A DNA stretch of 64,000 nt. Origin: Amycolatopsis thailandensis. Its GTDB lineage: Bacteria; Actinomycetota; Actinomycetes; Mycobacteriales; Pseudonocardiaceae. The stretch lies in NCBI RefSeq assembly GCF_002234405.1, contig NZ_NMQT01000094.1, forward strand, positions 1 to 64,000, in the 5' to 3' direction. Under the pieces are notes generated by a model, which had not been told where the DNA came from, made no database searches, and saw only the letters and a list, made by a program, of their open reading frames with translations. Below, piece by piece: positions 30,428 through 39,068 of the stretch; within the stretch, counting starts at the first letter, position 1; each line of letters starts with the position of its first letter. A program made the translations under genes and the position numbers.

Positions 30428-31936
30428 CTAGCCGGGGTGTCCGGCGGGCCGGACGTGCGTCGGCGGCGAGTCGACCCCGCAGTGGAGGCATTCACCCGGA
30501 TGCGGCGACTCGTCCTCGACCTCGGAGGAAGCAGGCGGGTCGAGGACGCCGTTGTGGATGCCGAGCGCGATCAGCCCGCCCCCGATCGCCAGCGCCGCGC
30601 ACACCAGCAACGCCGTCCGCCAGCCCGCGGTCAGCGCGACCGGATCGGTGTAGGCGGCGCCGGAGAGTCCGGCGACGGCGGGCAGCACGGCGATCGCGAG
30701 CAGGCCGCCGGAGCGGGCGATGGCGTTGTTGACCCCGGAGGCGACGCCGGCGTACCGGTCCGGCGCGGCGGCGAGCACCGTCGCGGTCACCGGCGCGACG
30801 ACCGTCGCCAGCCCGGCGCCGAACACGACGACGGCGGGCAGCACCGACCCGAGGTACGACGACCCCGGCCCGACCCGCATCAGCAGGAGCATGCCCACGC
30901 CGACCAGGATCGGTCCGATGACCAGTTGCGCGCGCGGCCCGATCTTCTGCGCCAGCGCGCCCGACCGGCCGGAGAACAGCAGCATGATGACGGTGATCGG
31001 CAGCCCCGCCAGCCCCGCCGCGGTCGGTGAATAGCCCAGCGACACCTGGAGCTGCATCACCATCAGCATCATCACGCCGCCGAGCGCCGCGTAGACGACG
31101 AAGGTCAGCGCGTTGGCGAGGCTGAACGTCCGGTCGCGGAACAGTTTCGGCGGCACCAGCGGATCGGCCGAGCGGTGCTGGATCACCAGGAACGCCCCCA
31201 GCCCCGCGACGCCGAGCACGATGGCCACCAGGACGACGACGTCGCCGATACCGCGTCCGGGCGCTTCGACGAGCGCGCCGGTGAGCCCGGCGAGGCCGAT
31301 CGCGCCGACGGCGGCCGCGGTGAAGTCCGGATGCCCGGTCGCCTCTTCGTCGCGCGACTCGGGCACGTAGCGCCGGGCGAGCAGGACGCAGACGGCGGCG
31401 AGCGGCAGGTTGATCAGGAACGCCAGCCGCCAGGACCACACCTGCACCAGGACGCCGCCGAGCAGCGGGCCGATCGCGGCCGCGATCCCGCCGAGGCCGG
31501 ACCAGGCGCCGATCGCGCGGGCCCGGTCGTCGTGGGTGAAGGACGCCTGGAGGATCGCGAGCGAACCGGGCGTGAGCAAAGCTCCCCCGATCCCTTGGAG
31601 GATCCGGGTCGCGACGAGCATCTCGGTCGTGGTCGCGGCGGCGCACAGCCCGGACGCGATCCCGAACCAGACGACGCCGAGGACGAACATCCGGCGGCGG
31701 CCGTAGCGGTCGCCGAGCGAACCGGCGACGAGGATCAGCGCGGCGAGCGCGAGCAGGTAGCCGTCGAGGATCCATTGAAGGCCCGCGACGGACGCCCCGA
31801 GTTCTTCGCCGATCCTCGGCAACGCGACGTTGACGATCGTCCCGTCGAGCATCGCCATGCCCGAGCCCACGATGGTCGTCGCGAGCACCCCGCGCGCCAC
31901 CGGCGTCCCCCAGCGGATTCCCGCCCCGTCAGTCAT
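30428..31936 (-). CDS. EmrB/QacA-type multidrug MFS transporter (DHA2)
   Basis: A 502-aa 14-TM proton-antiport drug exporter. Signatures: MAMLDGTIVNVALPRIGEEL near the N-terminus (motif D1), SLGDRYGRRRMFVLG (motif A, ~75) and LLGGVLVQVWSWRLAFLINLPL (motif C). The short C-terminus has ECLHCG. The substrate cannot be told. ATG 31936 gives the usual N-terminus. Confidence 0.92.
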   Translation of the reverse strand: MTDGAGIRWGTPVARGVLATTIVGSGMAMLDGTIVNVALPRIGEELGASVAGLQWILDGYLLALAALILVAGSLGDRYGRRRMFVLGVVWFGIASGLCAAATTTEMLVATRILQGIGGALLTPGSLAILQASFTHDDRARAIGAWSGLGGIAAAIGPLLGGVLVQVWSWRLAFLINLPLAAVCVLLARRYVPESRDEEATGHPDFTAAAVGAIGLAGLTGALVEAPGRGIGDVVVLVAIVLGVAGLGAFLVIQHRSADPLVPPKLFRDRTFSLANALTFVVYAALGGVMMLMVMQLQVSLGYSPTAAGLAGLPITVIMLLFSGRSGALAQKIGPRAQLVIGPILVGVGMLLLMRVGPGSSYLGSVLPAVVVFGAGLATVVAPVTATVLAAAPDRYAGVASGVNNAIARSGGLLAIAVLPAVAGLSGAAYTDPVALTAGWRTALLVCAALAIGGGLIALGIHNGVLDPPASSEVEDESPHPGECLHCGVDSPPTHVRPAGHPG

Positions 31937-32086
31937 AAGTCGACTGAAGCACGCCGCCCCGCCCCAAGCCACCCGCAAAGAAAACGATTTACCTGACACG
32001 TCAGATAAAAGACGAAAACGTTTTGCAGGGCGGCCTACAAGATCACGCGAGTCCGCTACGACCCGGCGCCCTGCGAAACGTTTCCG

Positions 32087-32851
32087 TCAGCGCGCCTCAG
32101 GCAACAGCGTGGTGACGAATTTGTAACGGTCGCCACGGTAGATCGCCCTCGCGAACTCGACCGGTTTTCCGTCGGTGGCGAAAGAATGCCTCGAAAGGAG
32201 CAACATCGGCATTCCGACGTCGGCGCCGAGCATCTCGGCCTCGTGCGGTCCGGCGAGCGCGGTCTCGATCGTTTCCTCGGCCCTTTCGAGCTCGACGCCG
32301 TAGTGCTCCCTCAGCACGGCGTACAGCGAACCACCTGCGGAAACGTGTTTGCGCAAACCGCGGAAGCGGCCGAGCGGGAGATGCGTGGTCTCCAGCGCCA
32401 TCGGCTGCGAATCGGCCAGCCGGAGACGGCGAAGGCGAAGGATCTTCGCGCCGACGCGGATTCCGAGGAGTTTCGCCAGATCGGCTTCGACCGGGAGTTC
32501 GTCGATCTCCAGCAGCTTGGACGACGGCTTGAGACCCTGCTTGCGCATGTCCTCGGTGTAGGACGACAACTGGAGGCGCTGCGCGAGTTTCGGCTCGGCG
32601 GCGAAGGTGCCCTTGCCCTGCACGCGGTGGAGCCTGCCCTCGGCGGTGAGATCGGCGAGCGCCTGGCGGACCGTGGTGCGCGAAACGGTGAATTCTCCCG
32701 CGAGTGCCCGTTCCGTCGGAATCGGCGACCCTGGCGGCAACGCGTCGAGCAGATCGAGCAGATGCTGTTTCAGCGCCCAGTACTTGGGTTCGCGCTGTCC
32801 GCGCATCCCAGCCGTAGCGCCCGCCTCACTCGCGGTGGTTGTCTCCAACAT
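32087..32851 (-). CDS. dasR: DasR-like GntR/UTRA regulator
   Basis: A 254-aa GntR-HutC type regulator. The winged helix (KYWALKQHLLDLLDALPPGS...SRTTVRQALADLTAEGRLHRV) precedes a UTRA effector domain. LSSYTEDMRKQGLKPSS, AEETIETALAGP and GMPMLLLSRHSF closely match Streptomyces DasR, which senses amino-sugar phosphates and represses GlcNAc/chitin genes. ATG 32851 has AGGGAG upstream. Divergent from the SIS/kinase pair, with a dre-like site in between. Confidence 0.9.
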   Translation of the reverse strand: MLETTTASEAGATAGMRGQREPKYWALKQHLLDLLDALPPGSPIPTERALAGEFTVSRTTVRQALADLTAEGRLHRVQGKGTFAAEPKLAQRLQLSSYTEDMRKQGLKPSSKLLEIDELPVEADLAKLLGIRVGAKILRLRRLRLADSQPMALETTHLPLGRFRGLRKHVSAGGSLYAVLREHYGVELERAEETIETALAGPHEAEMLGADVGMPMLLLSRHSFATDGKPVEFARAIYRGDRYKFVTTLLPEAR

Positions 32852-32938
32852 GACCGACTCCCTAAGCCTTCCCACTCAAACGCGCACCGTCCCCGCTAGG
32901 AAACGTACCCTTCACCACAAACGTCCATTCGGGCTAGC

Positions 32939-32955
32939 ATTGGTCTAGACCTACT
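32939..32955. promoter_or_regulatory. dre-like operator (DasR binding site)
   Basis: ATTGGTCTAGACCTACT contains the perfect 10-bp palindrome GGTCTAGACC (32942-32951). This matches the core of the DasR-responsive element, placed about 40 bp upstream of the SIS gene and 90 bp from dasR. Confidence 0.88.
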
Positions 32956-32991
32956 CGGGGGACGAAGTACGTCCCGGTGGAAGGGAACGAG

Positions 32992-34035
32992 ATGACCGAA
33001 CAGCGCCCCGGCGAGCACATGGCCGCGGAGATCTCCCAGCAACCCGCCATTCTGGCAGGAATCGTGGAGCGACAGGCCGAAATCGCCGAGGTGGCCGAAG
33101 CCATCTCCAAGCGCCCGCCCAGGTTCGCACTGCTCGCCGCCCGCGGCTCCAGCGACCACGCCGCCCTGTATGCGAAGTACCTGATCGAAGTACTCCTCGG
33201 TCTCCCCTGCGGTCTCGTCTCGCCCTCCACCGCGACTTTGTACGGCGCCCGTCCCGATCTGCGGGACGTTCTCTTCATCACAGTAAGCCAAAGCGGTGGT
33301 TCCCCGGATCTCATCGAGGTCACCGAAACCGCGCGTCGCCAGGGAGCGCTGACCGTCTCGGTCACCAACACCCCGGAGTCGCCGCTGCGCGCCGCCGCCG
33401 AACTCGGCGTCGACATCGGCGCGGGGCTGGAAAAGGCGGTGGCCGCCACGAAGACGTACTCGGCCACCTTGCTCTCCCTTTACCTGCTGATCGACGCGGT
33501 CCGCGGCGGCAAGGGCGAGGACGCGGAGAAGCTGGGCGAGCTCGCCCAGCAGACCCTCGACGGCGCGGACGAAGGCGTCCAGCGCGCGGTGGACCGCTAC
33601 CGGTTCGTCGACCGGGTGCTCACCACCGGCCGCGGCTACTCCTACGCCTCGGCGCTGGAAGGTTCTTTGAAGCTGGCCGAAACCAGCTACCTCGCGGCCC
33701 GCGCGTACAGCGGCGCGGACCTGTTGCACGGCCCGGTCGCCGCCGTCGACGGCGAGACAGCGGTGCTCGCGGTGACGAGCCAGGGACACGGCGTCGGCGC
33801 GATGCAGGAGGTCCTCGAAGCGGTGGGCAAGCGTGGCGCGGACGTGCTCGCGGTCGGTTCGGCTTCGGCCGACGTCCCCGCGGCGCTGCGGATCGGTGTC
33901 GCGCCTTCCGCCGAGGAGGTCGCCCCGATCCTGGAGATCCTGCCCATCCAGCGGATCGCGCTCGGCCTTTCGCTGGCGCGCGGCGGTGACCCGGACAGCC
34001 CCCGCGGGCTGCTCAAGGTGACCAAGACCCGGTGA
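32992..34035 (+). CDS. Double-SIS amino-sugar phosphate deaminase/isomerase
   Basis: A 347-aa protein with two SIS domains like the isomerase half of GlmS. FALLAARGSSDHAALYAKYL (~45), FITVSQSGGSPDLIEVTETAR, KTYSATLLSLYLL and RGYSYASALEGSLKLAETSY are the sugar-phosphate-binding segments. With DasR and a GlcNAc kinase it most likely converts GlcN-6-P to Fru-6-P plus ammonia (NagB-II type). ATG 32992 follows GGAAGGG. Confidence 0.85.
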   Translation: MTEQRPGEHMAAEISQQPAILAGIVERQAEIAEVAEAISKRPPRFALLAARGSSDHAALYAKYLIEVLLGLPCGLVSPSTATLYGARPDLRDVLFITVSQSGGSPDLIEVTETARRQGALTVSVTNTPESPLRAAAELGVDIGAGLEKAVAATKTYSATLLSLYLLIDAVRGGKGEDAEKLGELAQQTLDGADEGVQRAVDRYRFVDRVLTTGRGYSYASALEGSLKLAETSYLAARAYSGADLLHGPVAAVDGETAVLAVTSQGHGVGAMQEVLEAVGKRGADVLAVGSASADVPAALRIGVAPSAEEVAPILEILPIQRIALGLSLARGGDPDSPRGLLKVTKTR

Positions 34036-35012
34036 CGCACGTCATCGGTGTGGACGCCGGAGGAACGTCGACGCGAGCGATCGCCGTCGACGCCTCCGGC
34101 GTCGTGCTCGGCGCCGGGCGCGCGGGCGGGGCGAACCCCAACTCCCATCCTCCGGCGGAAGCCGCGGCGCGGATCGCGAGCGCGATCACCGCAGCGCTGG
34201 GCGGGCTGGACCCGGCCGCGACGGCGGCGTGCGTCGTCGGCATGGCGGGGGTCAGCAAGCTGAGCGATCCGGCGATCGCGGAGATCTTCGAAACCACTTG
34301 GAAGAACGTGGGAATCAGTCCTGTGCGGACGGTCCCCGACTCCGAGGTCGCCTACGCGTCGGCCACGTCCGCGCCGGACGGTTCGGTCCTCGTGGCAGGC
34401 ACCGGATCGATCGCCGGGCGGGTCCGCGGCAGGCGCGTGGTTTCCACCGCCGGCGGCTACGGCTGGTTGCTGGGTGACGAAGGTTCGGCGTACTGGCTCG
34501 GCCGCGAAGCCGTTCGCTCCACATTGGATGTTCTGGGCCTCGGCGGCGAACCCGGTCCGCTCGCGCGCGCCGTGCTCGCCGAAGTGCTCGGTCCGTCCGC
34601 AGTGGACTCAGTGGACTCGGGCGACCGATCGGGGCTGTGGCGCGCGCTCATCACGAGCGCCAACTCCGAGGCGCCGATCCGGCTCGCCAGGTTCGCGCCG
34701 TTCGTCAGCCGGGCCGACCGCGAAGGCGACCCGGTGGCGGACGAGATCACCACCCGCGCGGCGGCCCATCTGGTGACCAGCGTCATGGCCGCGCGGGATC
34801 CCGGCGAGACCACGCCGATCGTCCTGGTGGGAAGCGTGCTGTCGCCGGAAGGGCCGGTCGGGGCGAAGGTCCGCGCCGAGCTGACCGGCCTCGAAGCCCT
34901 GACCAGCACGGACGGCGTACTGGGAGCCGCGTGGCTCGCCGCCGTCGACGCCTACGAAGAAGGGGCTCCACGACCGGTGTCCGCAGCGGAAAACACCAAA
35001 AACGCGCCCTAA
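34032..35012 (+). CDS. BadF-type N-acetylglucosamine kinase
   Basis: A 326-aa ASKHA-fold kinase (BadF/BadG/BcrA/D family) that would phosphorylate intracellular GlcNAc or a related amino sugar. ATP-site motifs are VIGVDAGGTSTRAIAVD at the N-terminus, VPDSEVAYASA (~103) and SVLVAGTGSIAGRVRG (~118), followed by GGYGWLLGDEGSAYWLG, characteristic of GlcNAc kinases. The GTG start overlaps the SIS gene by 4 bp, so the two are coupled. Confidence 0.9.
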   Translation: MTHVIGVDAGGTSTRAIAVDASGVVLGAGRAGGANPNSHPPAEAAARIASAITAALGGLDPAATAACVVGMAGVSKLSDPAIAEIFETTWKNVGISPVRTVPDSEVAYASATSAPDGSVLVAGTGSIAGRVRGRRVVSTAGGYGWLLGDEGSAYWLGREAVRSTLDVLGLGGEPGPLARAVLAEVLGPSAVDSVDSGDRSGLWRALITSANSEAPIRLARFAPFVSRADREGDPVADEITTRAAAHLVTSVMAARDPGETTPIVLVGSVLSPEGPVGAKVRAELTGLEALTSTDGVLGAAWLAAVDAYEEGAPRPVSAAENTKNAP

Positions 35013-35060
35013 AAGACCAAACCATCGACTCCGGGGGCGAACTCCGGGTACCGTAGGACC

Positions 35061-35094
35061 CGGCCCCCGGACCCTCCCCCCTCGCCGGGGGCCG
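35061..35094. terminator. Bidirectional GC hairpin
   Basis: CGGCCCCCGG and CCGGGGGCCG make a 10-bp perfect stem between the convergent kinase gene and the DUF3159 gene. Confidence 0.6.
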
Positions 35095-35096
35095 CC

Positions 35097-35786
35097 TTAT
35101 GTCCTGGGCAGCCCGCCGGGCGCGGGATCAGAGGGATCCTCGTACTCCTCCACGACCCGCAGACCGGGATGTTCCGGCGGCAGGGTCCGGTACAGCACCC
35201 AGCCGCTGACGGCGACGGTCACCGCGACCAGCGGCCAGGAGAGCACGGTCCGCGCGATGCCGAGCGCGACCACCTGACCGCTCCACCACAGCGAGCCGTA
35301 GACGACGACGCGCAACGTGTACTGGAGGAAGACCCACACCCAGCTCGCCCGCGAATACGCGCGCAGCAGCGCGGGATCGCGGCGCCAGCGGGTCTTCTGC
35401 CCGATGACGAGCCCGACGACGACGCCGAGCAACGGCCACCGGACCACGATGCTGGCCGCCCACAGCAGCGCGCTGGCCACATTGGACAGCAGCTGGATGA
35501 GGAAGAAGTCTTCGGCGCGGCCGGTGTGCAGGGCGATCAGCGCGGCGGCGATCACCGCGGCGAGGCTCACCACGACCGCGCGGGCCTTGTCGCCGCGCGC
35601 GACCCGGAACCCGCCGAGCAGCACCGCCACCCCGATGGCCACGCCGGCCCCCCAGGCGATCGACTGGCCCGCGATCAGCCAGCCGAGGACGAAGGCCGCG
35701 GGCGGGATACTCGCGTCGATGGCGCCACGCCGCCCGCCGAGGATCTGGGCGAGCGACTCGCGCGGGGCTCGTGAGGTCACCCTCAC
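35097..35786 (-). CDS. DUF3159 membrane protein
   Basis: A roughly 229-aa actinobacterial membrane protein of unknown function with five to six hydrophobic segments. Characteristic stretches are LGGRRGAIDASIPPAAFVLG at the N-terminus, KTRWRRDPALLRAYSRASWVW (~125) and a short cytosolic acidic C-terminus. Start is uncertain: GTG 35786 or GTG 35780 fit best; the ATG at 35855 would add a non-conserved Cys/Arg-rich leader. Confidence 0.82.
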   Translation of the reverse strand: MRVTSRAPRESLAQILGGRRGAIDASIPPAAFVLGWLIAGQSIAWGAGVAIGVAVLLGGFRVARGDKARAVVVSLAAVIAAALIALHTGRAEDFFLIQLLSNVASALLWAASIVVRWPLLGVVVGLVIGQKTRWRRDPALLRAYSRASWVWVFLQYTLRVVVYGSLWWSGQVVALGIARTVLSWPLVAVTVAVSGWVLYRTLPPEHPGLRVVEEYEDPSDPAPGGLPRT

Positions 35787-36053
35787 AGCCTGCCGGATCC
35801 ATGACCTCCGACACCCGGGCGGGGAGACGTTCGCCACATACCGTGTCCGTTTCACGCCTACTTGAGGTGAATCTCAGCAGCCCAGGAGTGTACATCCCAG
35901 TAATGGAGATGCATGGACGTCCGACAAAATAAGAGACTGTGTCAACGGGCTGAACCACGTGTTTCGGCCAGGTGGGATTGCAGGGGCGCTCTCAGCTGTT
36001 AGTTGTGGTGTACAAGTACCAACCGGGGGCACACGGACGGAAGGGGACCCAAC

Positions 36054-36893
36054 GTGTACGGATTCGACAGCTACGTGGCGATCGGTGACAGCTTCACCGA
36101 AGGACTCAACGATGATCTGCCGGACGGCACTTTTCGGGGCTGGGCGGACAGGCTGGCGGAGATCCTCGCCGAAGGCAGGCACGATTTCCAGTACGCGAAC
36201 CTCGCCCTCCGCGGAAAGATGCTCGACGAGATCCTCGAAGAGCAGTTGCCGATCGCGCTCGCGGTGAAGCCCGACCTGGTCACGCTGTGCGCGGGCGGGA
36301 ACGACATCATCGTGCCCGGCGCGGACGTGGACGCCGTCGCCGCGCGGCTGGAGGCGGGGGTCGCCAAGCTGCGCGAGGCCGGGATCCCGGTGCTGATCTT
36401 CAACGGCCCGGACACCAAGTACCTGTCCGTGATGCACGTCCTGCGGGGGAAGGTCGGCATCTACAACGCGCATCTGTGGGCGATCGCCGACCGGCACGGC
36501 GCCAAGATGGTCGACATGTGGGCGATGGCCCCGTTGCACGACCGCCGCGCCTGGAGCGACGACAGGCTGCACTTCACCCCCGAGGCCCACCGGCGGATCG
36601 CGCTGCGCGCGGCCGAGGTCCTCGGCGTCCCGGTCGCCGACGACTGGCGTGAGCCGTGGCCGGCGTCCGAGCAGCCGAGTACCTGGATCACTTCCCGCCG
36701 CTCCGACCTCGAGTGGACGAAGGCGCACCTGCTGCCGTGGATCCGGCGTCAGCTCAGGGGCGAGTCGATGGGCGACGGCCTGTCCCCGAAGCGCCCCGAA
36801 CTCGCGCCGCTGCTCCCGCTGGAGCAGATCGAGTCGGCGAGCGTCACGCTCCCGGCCAAGGACCTGCGGGAGATCCACCACCACGCGAGCTGA
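36054..36893 (+). CDS. SGNH/GDSL-family hydrolase
   Basis: A 279-aa serine esterase/lipase-like protein. Block I GDSFTEG supplies the nucleophile near residue 10, GGND (~80) the oxyanion Asn, and DRLHFTPEAH (~170) the Asp/His pair. It has no signal peptide, so it probably acts in the cytosol. A ~90-residue Trp/Arg-rich C-terminal extension (SRRSDLEWTKAHLLPW) is typical of actinobacterial members. GTG 36054 follows AAGGGGA. Confidence 0.88.
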   Translation: MYGFDSYVAIGDSFTEGLNDDLPDGTFRGWADRLAEILAEGRHDFQYANLALRGKMLDEILEEQLPIALAVKPDLVTLCAGGNDIIVPGADVDAVAARLEAGVAKLREAGIPVLIFNGPDTKYLSVMHVLRGKVGIYNAHLWAIADRHGAKMVDMWAMAPLHDRRAWSDDRLHFTPEAHRRIALRAAEVLGVPVADDWREPWPASEQPSTWITSRRSDLEWTKAHLLPWIRRQLRGESMGDGLSPKRPELAPLLPLEQIESASVTLPAKDLREIHHHAS

Positions 36894-36962
36894 AGGGGCC
36901 TTTCCCCTCATCTGGCGCCACGAAGGGGCCCTTCACCGCACCGCCTGCGGGAAGGGCCCCTT
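36891..36962. repeat. Modular palindromic element (type GCTGAAGGGG), second copy
   Basis: GCTGAAGGGGCCTTTCCCCT, then a 12-16-bp imperfect stem built on AAGGGGCCCTTC. It is clearly homologous to 2270-2343 in order and sequence. It starts at the stop codon of the SGNH gene. Confidence 0.75.
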
Positions 36963-36997
36963 CGGCATCTCTGAAGTCGTCGCGCCGGCCCCACCAC

Positions 36998-37024
36998 GTG
37001 TCGCGAAAGTCGCTTTCGCGACAC
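36998..37024. repeat. Hairpin, GTCGCGAAAG family
   Basis: GTGTCGCGAAAG, a 3-nt loop, CTTTCGCGACAC: a 12-bp perfect stem. It is a single-arm relative of the GTTGCGAAAG elements at 11331 and 51099. Confidence 0.8.
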
Positions 37025-37079
37025 CTGAAGTCCTGCCTTGAGGGTCAGGGTCCCGGCAAAGTCGCGTAAGCGGTCGTGT

Positions 37080-37118
37080 GTGGAGGATTCGGGACGTTCA
37101 ACGTCCTGAATCCTCCAC
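37080..37118. repeat. Palindrome GTGGAGGATTC family
   Basis: GTGGAGGATTC and GGACGTT pair with AACGTCC and GAATCCTCCAC with one mismatch. A weathered relative (GAATCCGGCCGTTGAACGTC) lies about 70 bp downstream. Confidence 0.8.
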
Positions 37119-37334
37119 GCTCGGCCTCGTCTCGGTGCCGAGTGGAGCTTGTGCCGGACGGCGGTGTGGTCGACGGGGGAAGAATCCGGCCGTTGAACGT
37201 CCCGGATCCTCCGTTGATCAAGGCCCGAGATCGTGCGACCGCACGACATGCGGGGAAGGGTCCCTTCGGCCCCCTAGGCATCACCCGAACGGGTCATGTC
37301 CCGTTCGTCCGATGCACCCAAGCCTGGCCCGGCT

Positions 37335-37340
37335 TACAGT
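37335..37340 (+). promoter_or_regulatory. -10 box of leaderless OmpA-like gene
   Basis: TACAGT (TANNNT) ends 6 nt before ATG 37347, with no Shine-Dalgarno. Confidence 0.5.
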
Positions 37341-37346
37341 CCCTTC

Positions 37347-38066
37347 ATGCCCGGTACACGCTGGAGCCGCTTGCTGCCTACAGCGCTGCTGGTCACGCTC
37401 GCCTTGACGGCGATCTCCGTCTGGTCGACCTCGGACGACATCGAGGCCGGGCTGACAGCGCGCGCGAAGAACGCCCTCGCCGACGTCGGTGTCTCCGGCG
37501 GCGAGGTGACCTTCTCCGGCCGCGACGCGAACCTCACCGGCTTCCCGCCGGACAAGGCCGCGCAGGCGATGGACGCCATCCAGCGGATCGACGGGGTCCG
37601 CACGGTCGAGATCTCCGGTGACACCGCCCCGCCCGCCGGTCCGGTGACGACCAGCGGCGAGCCGTCGAGCCCGCCGCCCGCTCCGCCGAGCCCGCCACCC
37701 AGCTCGACCGCTCCGGCCAAGCCGACGGACAAGGCCGGCTTCCAGGCCGAGATCGACCGTCTGCTGGCCGCGACGCCGATCACGTTCGAACCGGACACCA
37801 CCGATCTCACCGCGGACGGTGAGCGCGGCGCGCTGGAGATCGCGAAGCTGCTCACGGACGCGCCGCGCGAACTGCGGTTCCGGATCACCGGGACGGTGGC
37901 GACCGGTTCGGACAGGAAGCTCTCGCTGAACCGGGCGCTGACGGTGGAACGGCTGCTGGAGCGCAACGGGGTCAAACGCGACCAGGCGTACTCCACCCAA
38001 CGCAGGACCTCCGACGGCGCGAGCGGCGAGGGCCGCCGTGTCGACATCACGGCAGAACAGAGGTGA
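37347..38066 (+). CDS. ArfA/OmpATb-like membrane protein
   Basis: A 239-aa envelope protein with one N-terminal membrane segment (LLPTALLVTLALTAISVW), a BON-like domain (~28-88, GLTARAKNALADVGVSGGEV), a Pro/Ser linker (~95-125) and an OmpA-type C-domain (ITFEPDTTDLTADG ... LSLNRALTVERLLERNGV). The layout matches mycobacterial ArfA, implicated in acid adaptation. The small membrane-protein gene 7 bp downstream matches the arfB position. Peptidoglycan binding is inferred from the OmpA domain. Confidence 0.82.
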   Translation: MPGTRWSRLLPTALLVTLALTAISVWSTSDDIEAGLTARAKNALADVGVSGGEVTFSGRDANLTGFPPDKAAQAMDAIQRIDGVRTVEISGDTAPPAGPVTTSGEPSSPPPAPPSPPPSSTAPAKPTDKAGFQAEIDRLLAATPITFEPDTTDLTADGERGALEIAKLLTDAPRELRFRITGTVATGSDRKLSLNRALTVERLLERNGVKRDQAYSTQRRTSDGASGEGRRVDITAEQR

Positions 38067-38073
38067 TGGCTGA

Positions 38074-38499
38074 ATGCTCTGGCTCTTCGGGCAGATCTGG
38101 CTCTGGCTGCTCATCTCCTTCGCCCTCGGCTGCGGGGTCACGTGGCTGATGACGCGCGGCGAACGACGTGAGCGCACCGCGCCCGAGCCGTCGGCCCGCG
38201 TGCCGGAACGCGCCGCCGTGCACGCCGAGCCCGAACCAGAGCCGGTGCCCGAACTGCTCTCCTCCGAACAGACGCAGTTCATCCCGCCCGCGCGGATCCA
38301 GGACGACGACGAGCCGTACGACCAGGAGGCGGAAGGCCATCGCGAGGGCCAGCTGACCCCGGAACCGGTGCGGGCCTACCGCCCGGAGCAGCCCGAACCC
38401 GCCGCCCGCAACGGCGAGGGCGGGCACGAACCCGAGCCGGTGTGGCCGAGCGACGAGGACTGGCCGCCCGCCGGGCACCGGCCGGGGCAGAGCGGCTGA
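38074..38499 (+). CDS. Small membrane protein with acidic tail (ArfB-like position)
   Basis: A 141-aa protein with one N-terminal membrane segment (WLFGQIWLWLLISFALGCGV) and a long, disordered Pro/Glu-rich cytosolic tail ending WPSDEDWPPAGH. It follows the ArfA-like gene after 7 bp. Similarity to mycobacterial ArfB rests on size of the membrane part and position only. Confidence 0.75.
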   Translation: MLWLFGQIWLWLLISFALGCGVTWLMTRGERRERTAPEPSARVPERAAVHAEPEPEPVPELLSSEQTQFIPPARIQDDDEPYDQEAEGHREGQLTPEPVRAYRPEQPEPAARNGEGGHEPEPVWPSDEDWPPAGHRPGQSG

Positions 38500-38591
38500 C
38501 ACTCGCCTGGTAAATTCGGCTACGCACTGTGAGCGTGACGCCGGGTACGTTTCTTCGTTCGGGAGCTCCGGCACACGAAGGAGGCTCCGAT

Positions 38592-39068
38592 TTGGCGCTC
38601 CCCTATTGGACGCCGCACAACCTGCTGCCTCCGGGCCGCCACCCCGCCGACCTGGCCGACGTCTACGAGCGGCTGGTCTTCGACGCGCCGCATCAGAACG
38701 ACCGGGAAATCCTGTTCAGCGCGCTGAACAGCTACCTGGGGGTCGCCCGGCGGATCATGCCGACCGGCCGCGCGTGGATCGGCGGCGGCCTGACCGCCAG
38801 GACCCCGCACGCGCCGCTCGGGCTCGACGTGGTGCTGATCCCGGACGAATGGGGCGCGCTCAAACGGCTAGACGACGCGGGCCGCTCGGCGCTGTACGGG
38901 CTGTTGACCCTGCGCGGGGTCATCGTCGGCCAGCCCGCCATGTACCTGGACCAGGTCCAGCCCGTCGGCGGCATGCTCGACGGCTTCCTCTGCCGCCCCG
39001 GCGACGAGGAGATCTGGGAAGAAGTGTGGGCTGCCGGTGGCAGGGGGATTCCGGAAGTGATCTGGTGA
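38592..39068 (+). CDS. DUF6932-like (nucleotidyltransferase-fold?) protein
   Basis: A 158-aa protein with NLLPPGRHPADLADVYERLVFDAP at the start, RAWIGGGLTARTPHAPLGLD plus VVLIPDEW in the middle. The GGG...LDVVLIPD segment resembles the nucleotidyltransferase-like core of DUF6932 proteins, though with only one clear acidic residue in it. TTG 38592 is chosen because GAAGGAGG lies 7 nt upstream. Coupled by GTGA to the next gene. Function unknown. Confidence 0.7.
   Translation: MALPYWTPHNLLPPGRHPADLADVYERLVFDAPHQNDREILFSALNSYLGVARRIMPTGRAWIGGGLTARTPHAPLGLDVVLIPDEWGALKRLDDAGRSALYGLLTLRGVIVGQPAMYLDQVQPVGGMLDGFLCRPGDEEIWEEVWAAGGRGIPEVIW

Larger units (their letters stand above)
36894..37346. other. 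Non-coding gap with four palindromic elements
   Basis: No gene is supported in these 453 bp. They contain elements at 36891-36962, 36998-37024 and 37080-37118, and a degenerate copy of the latter at about 37181-37212. A leaderless promoter for the OmpA-like gene ends the stretch. Confidence 0.7.
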
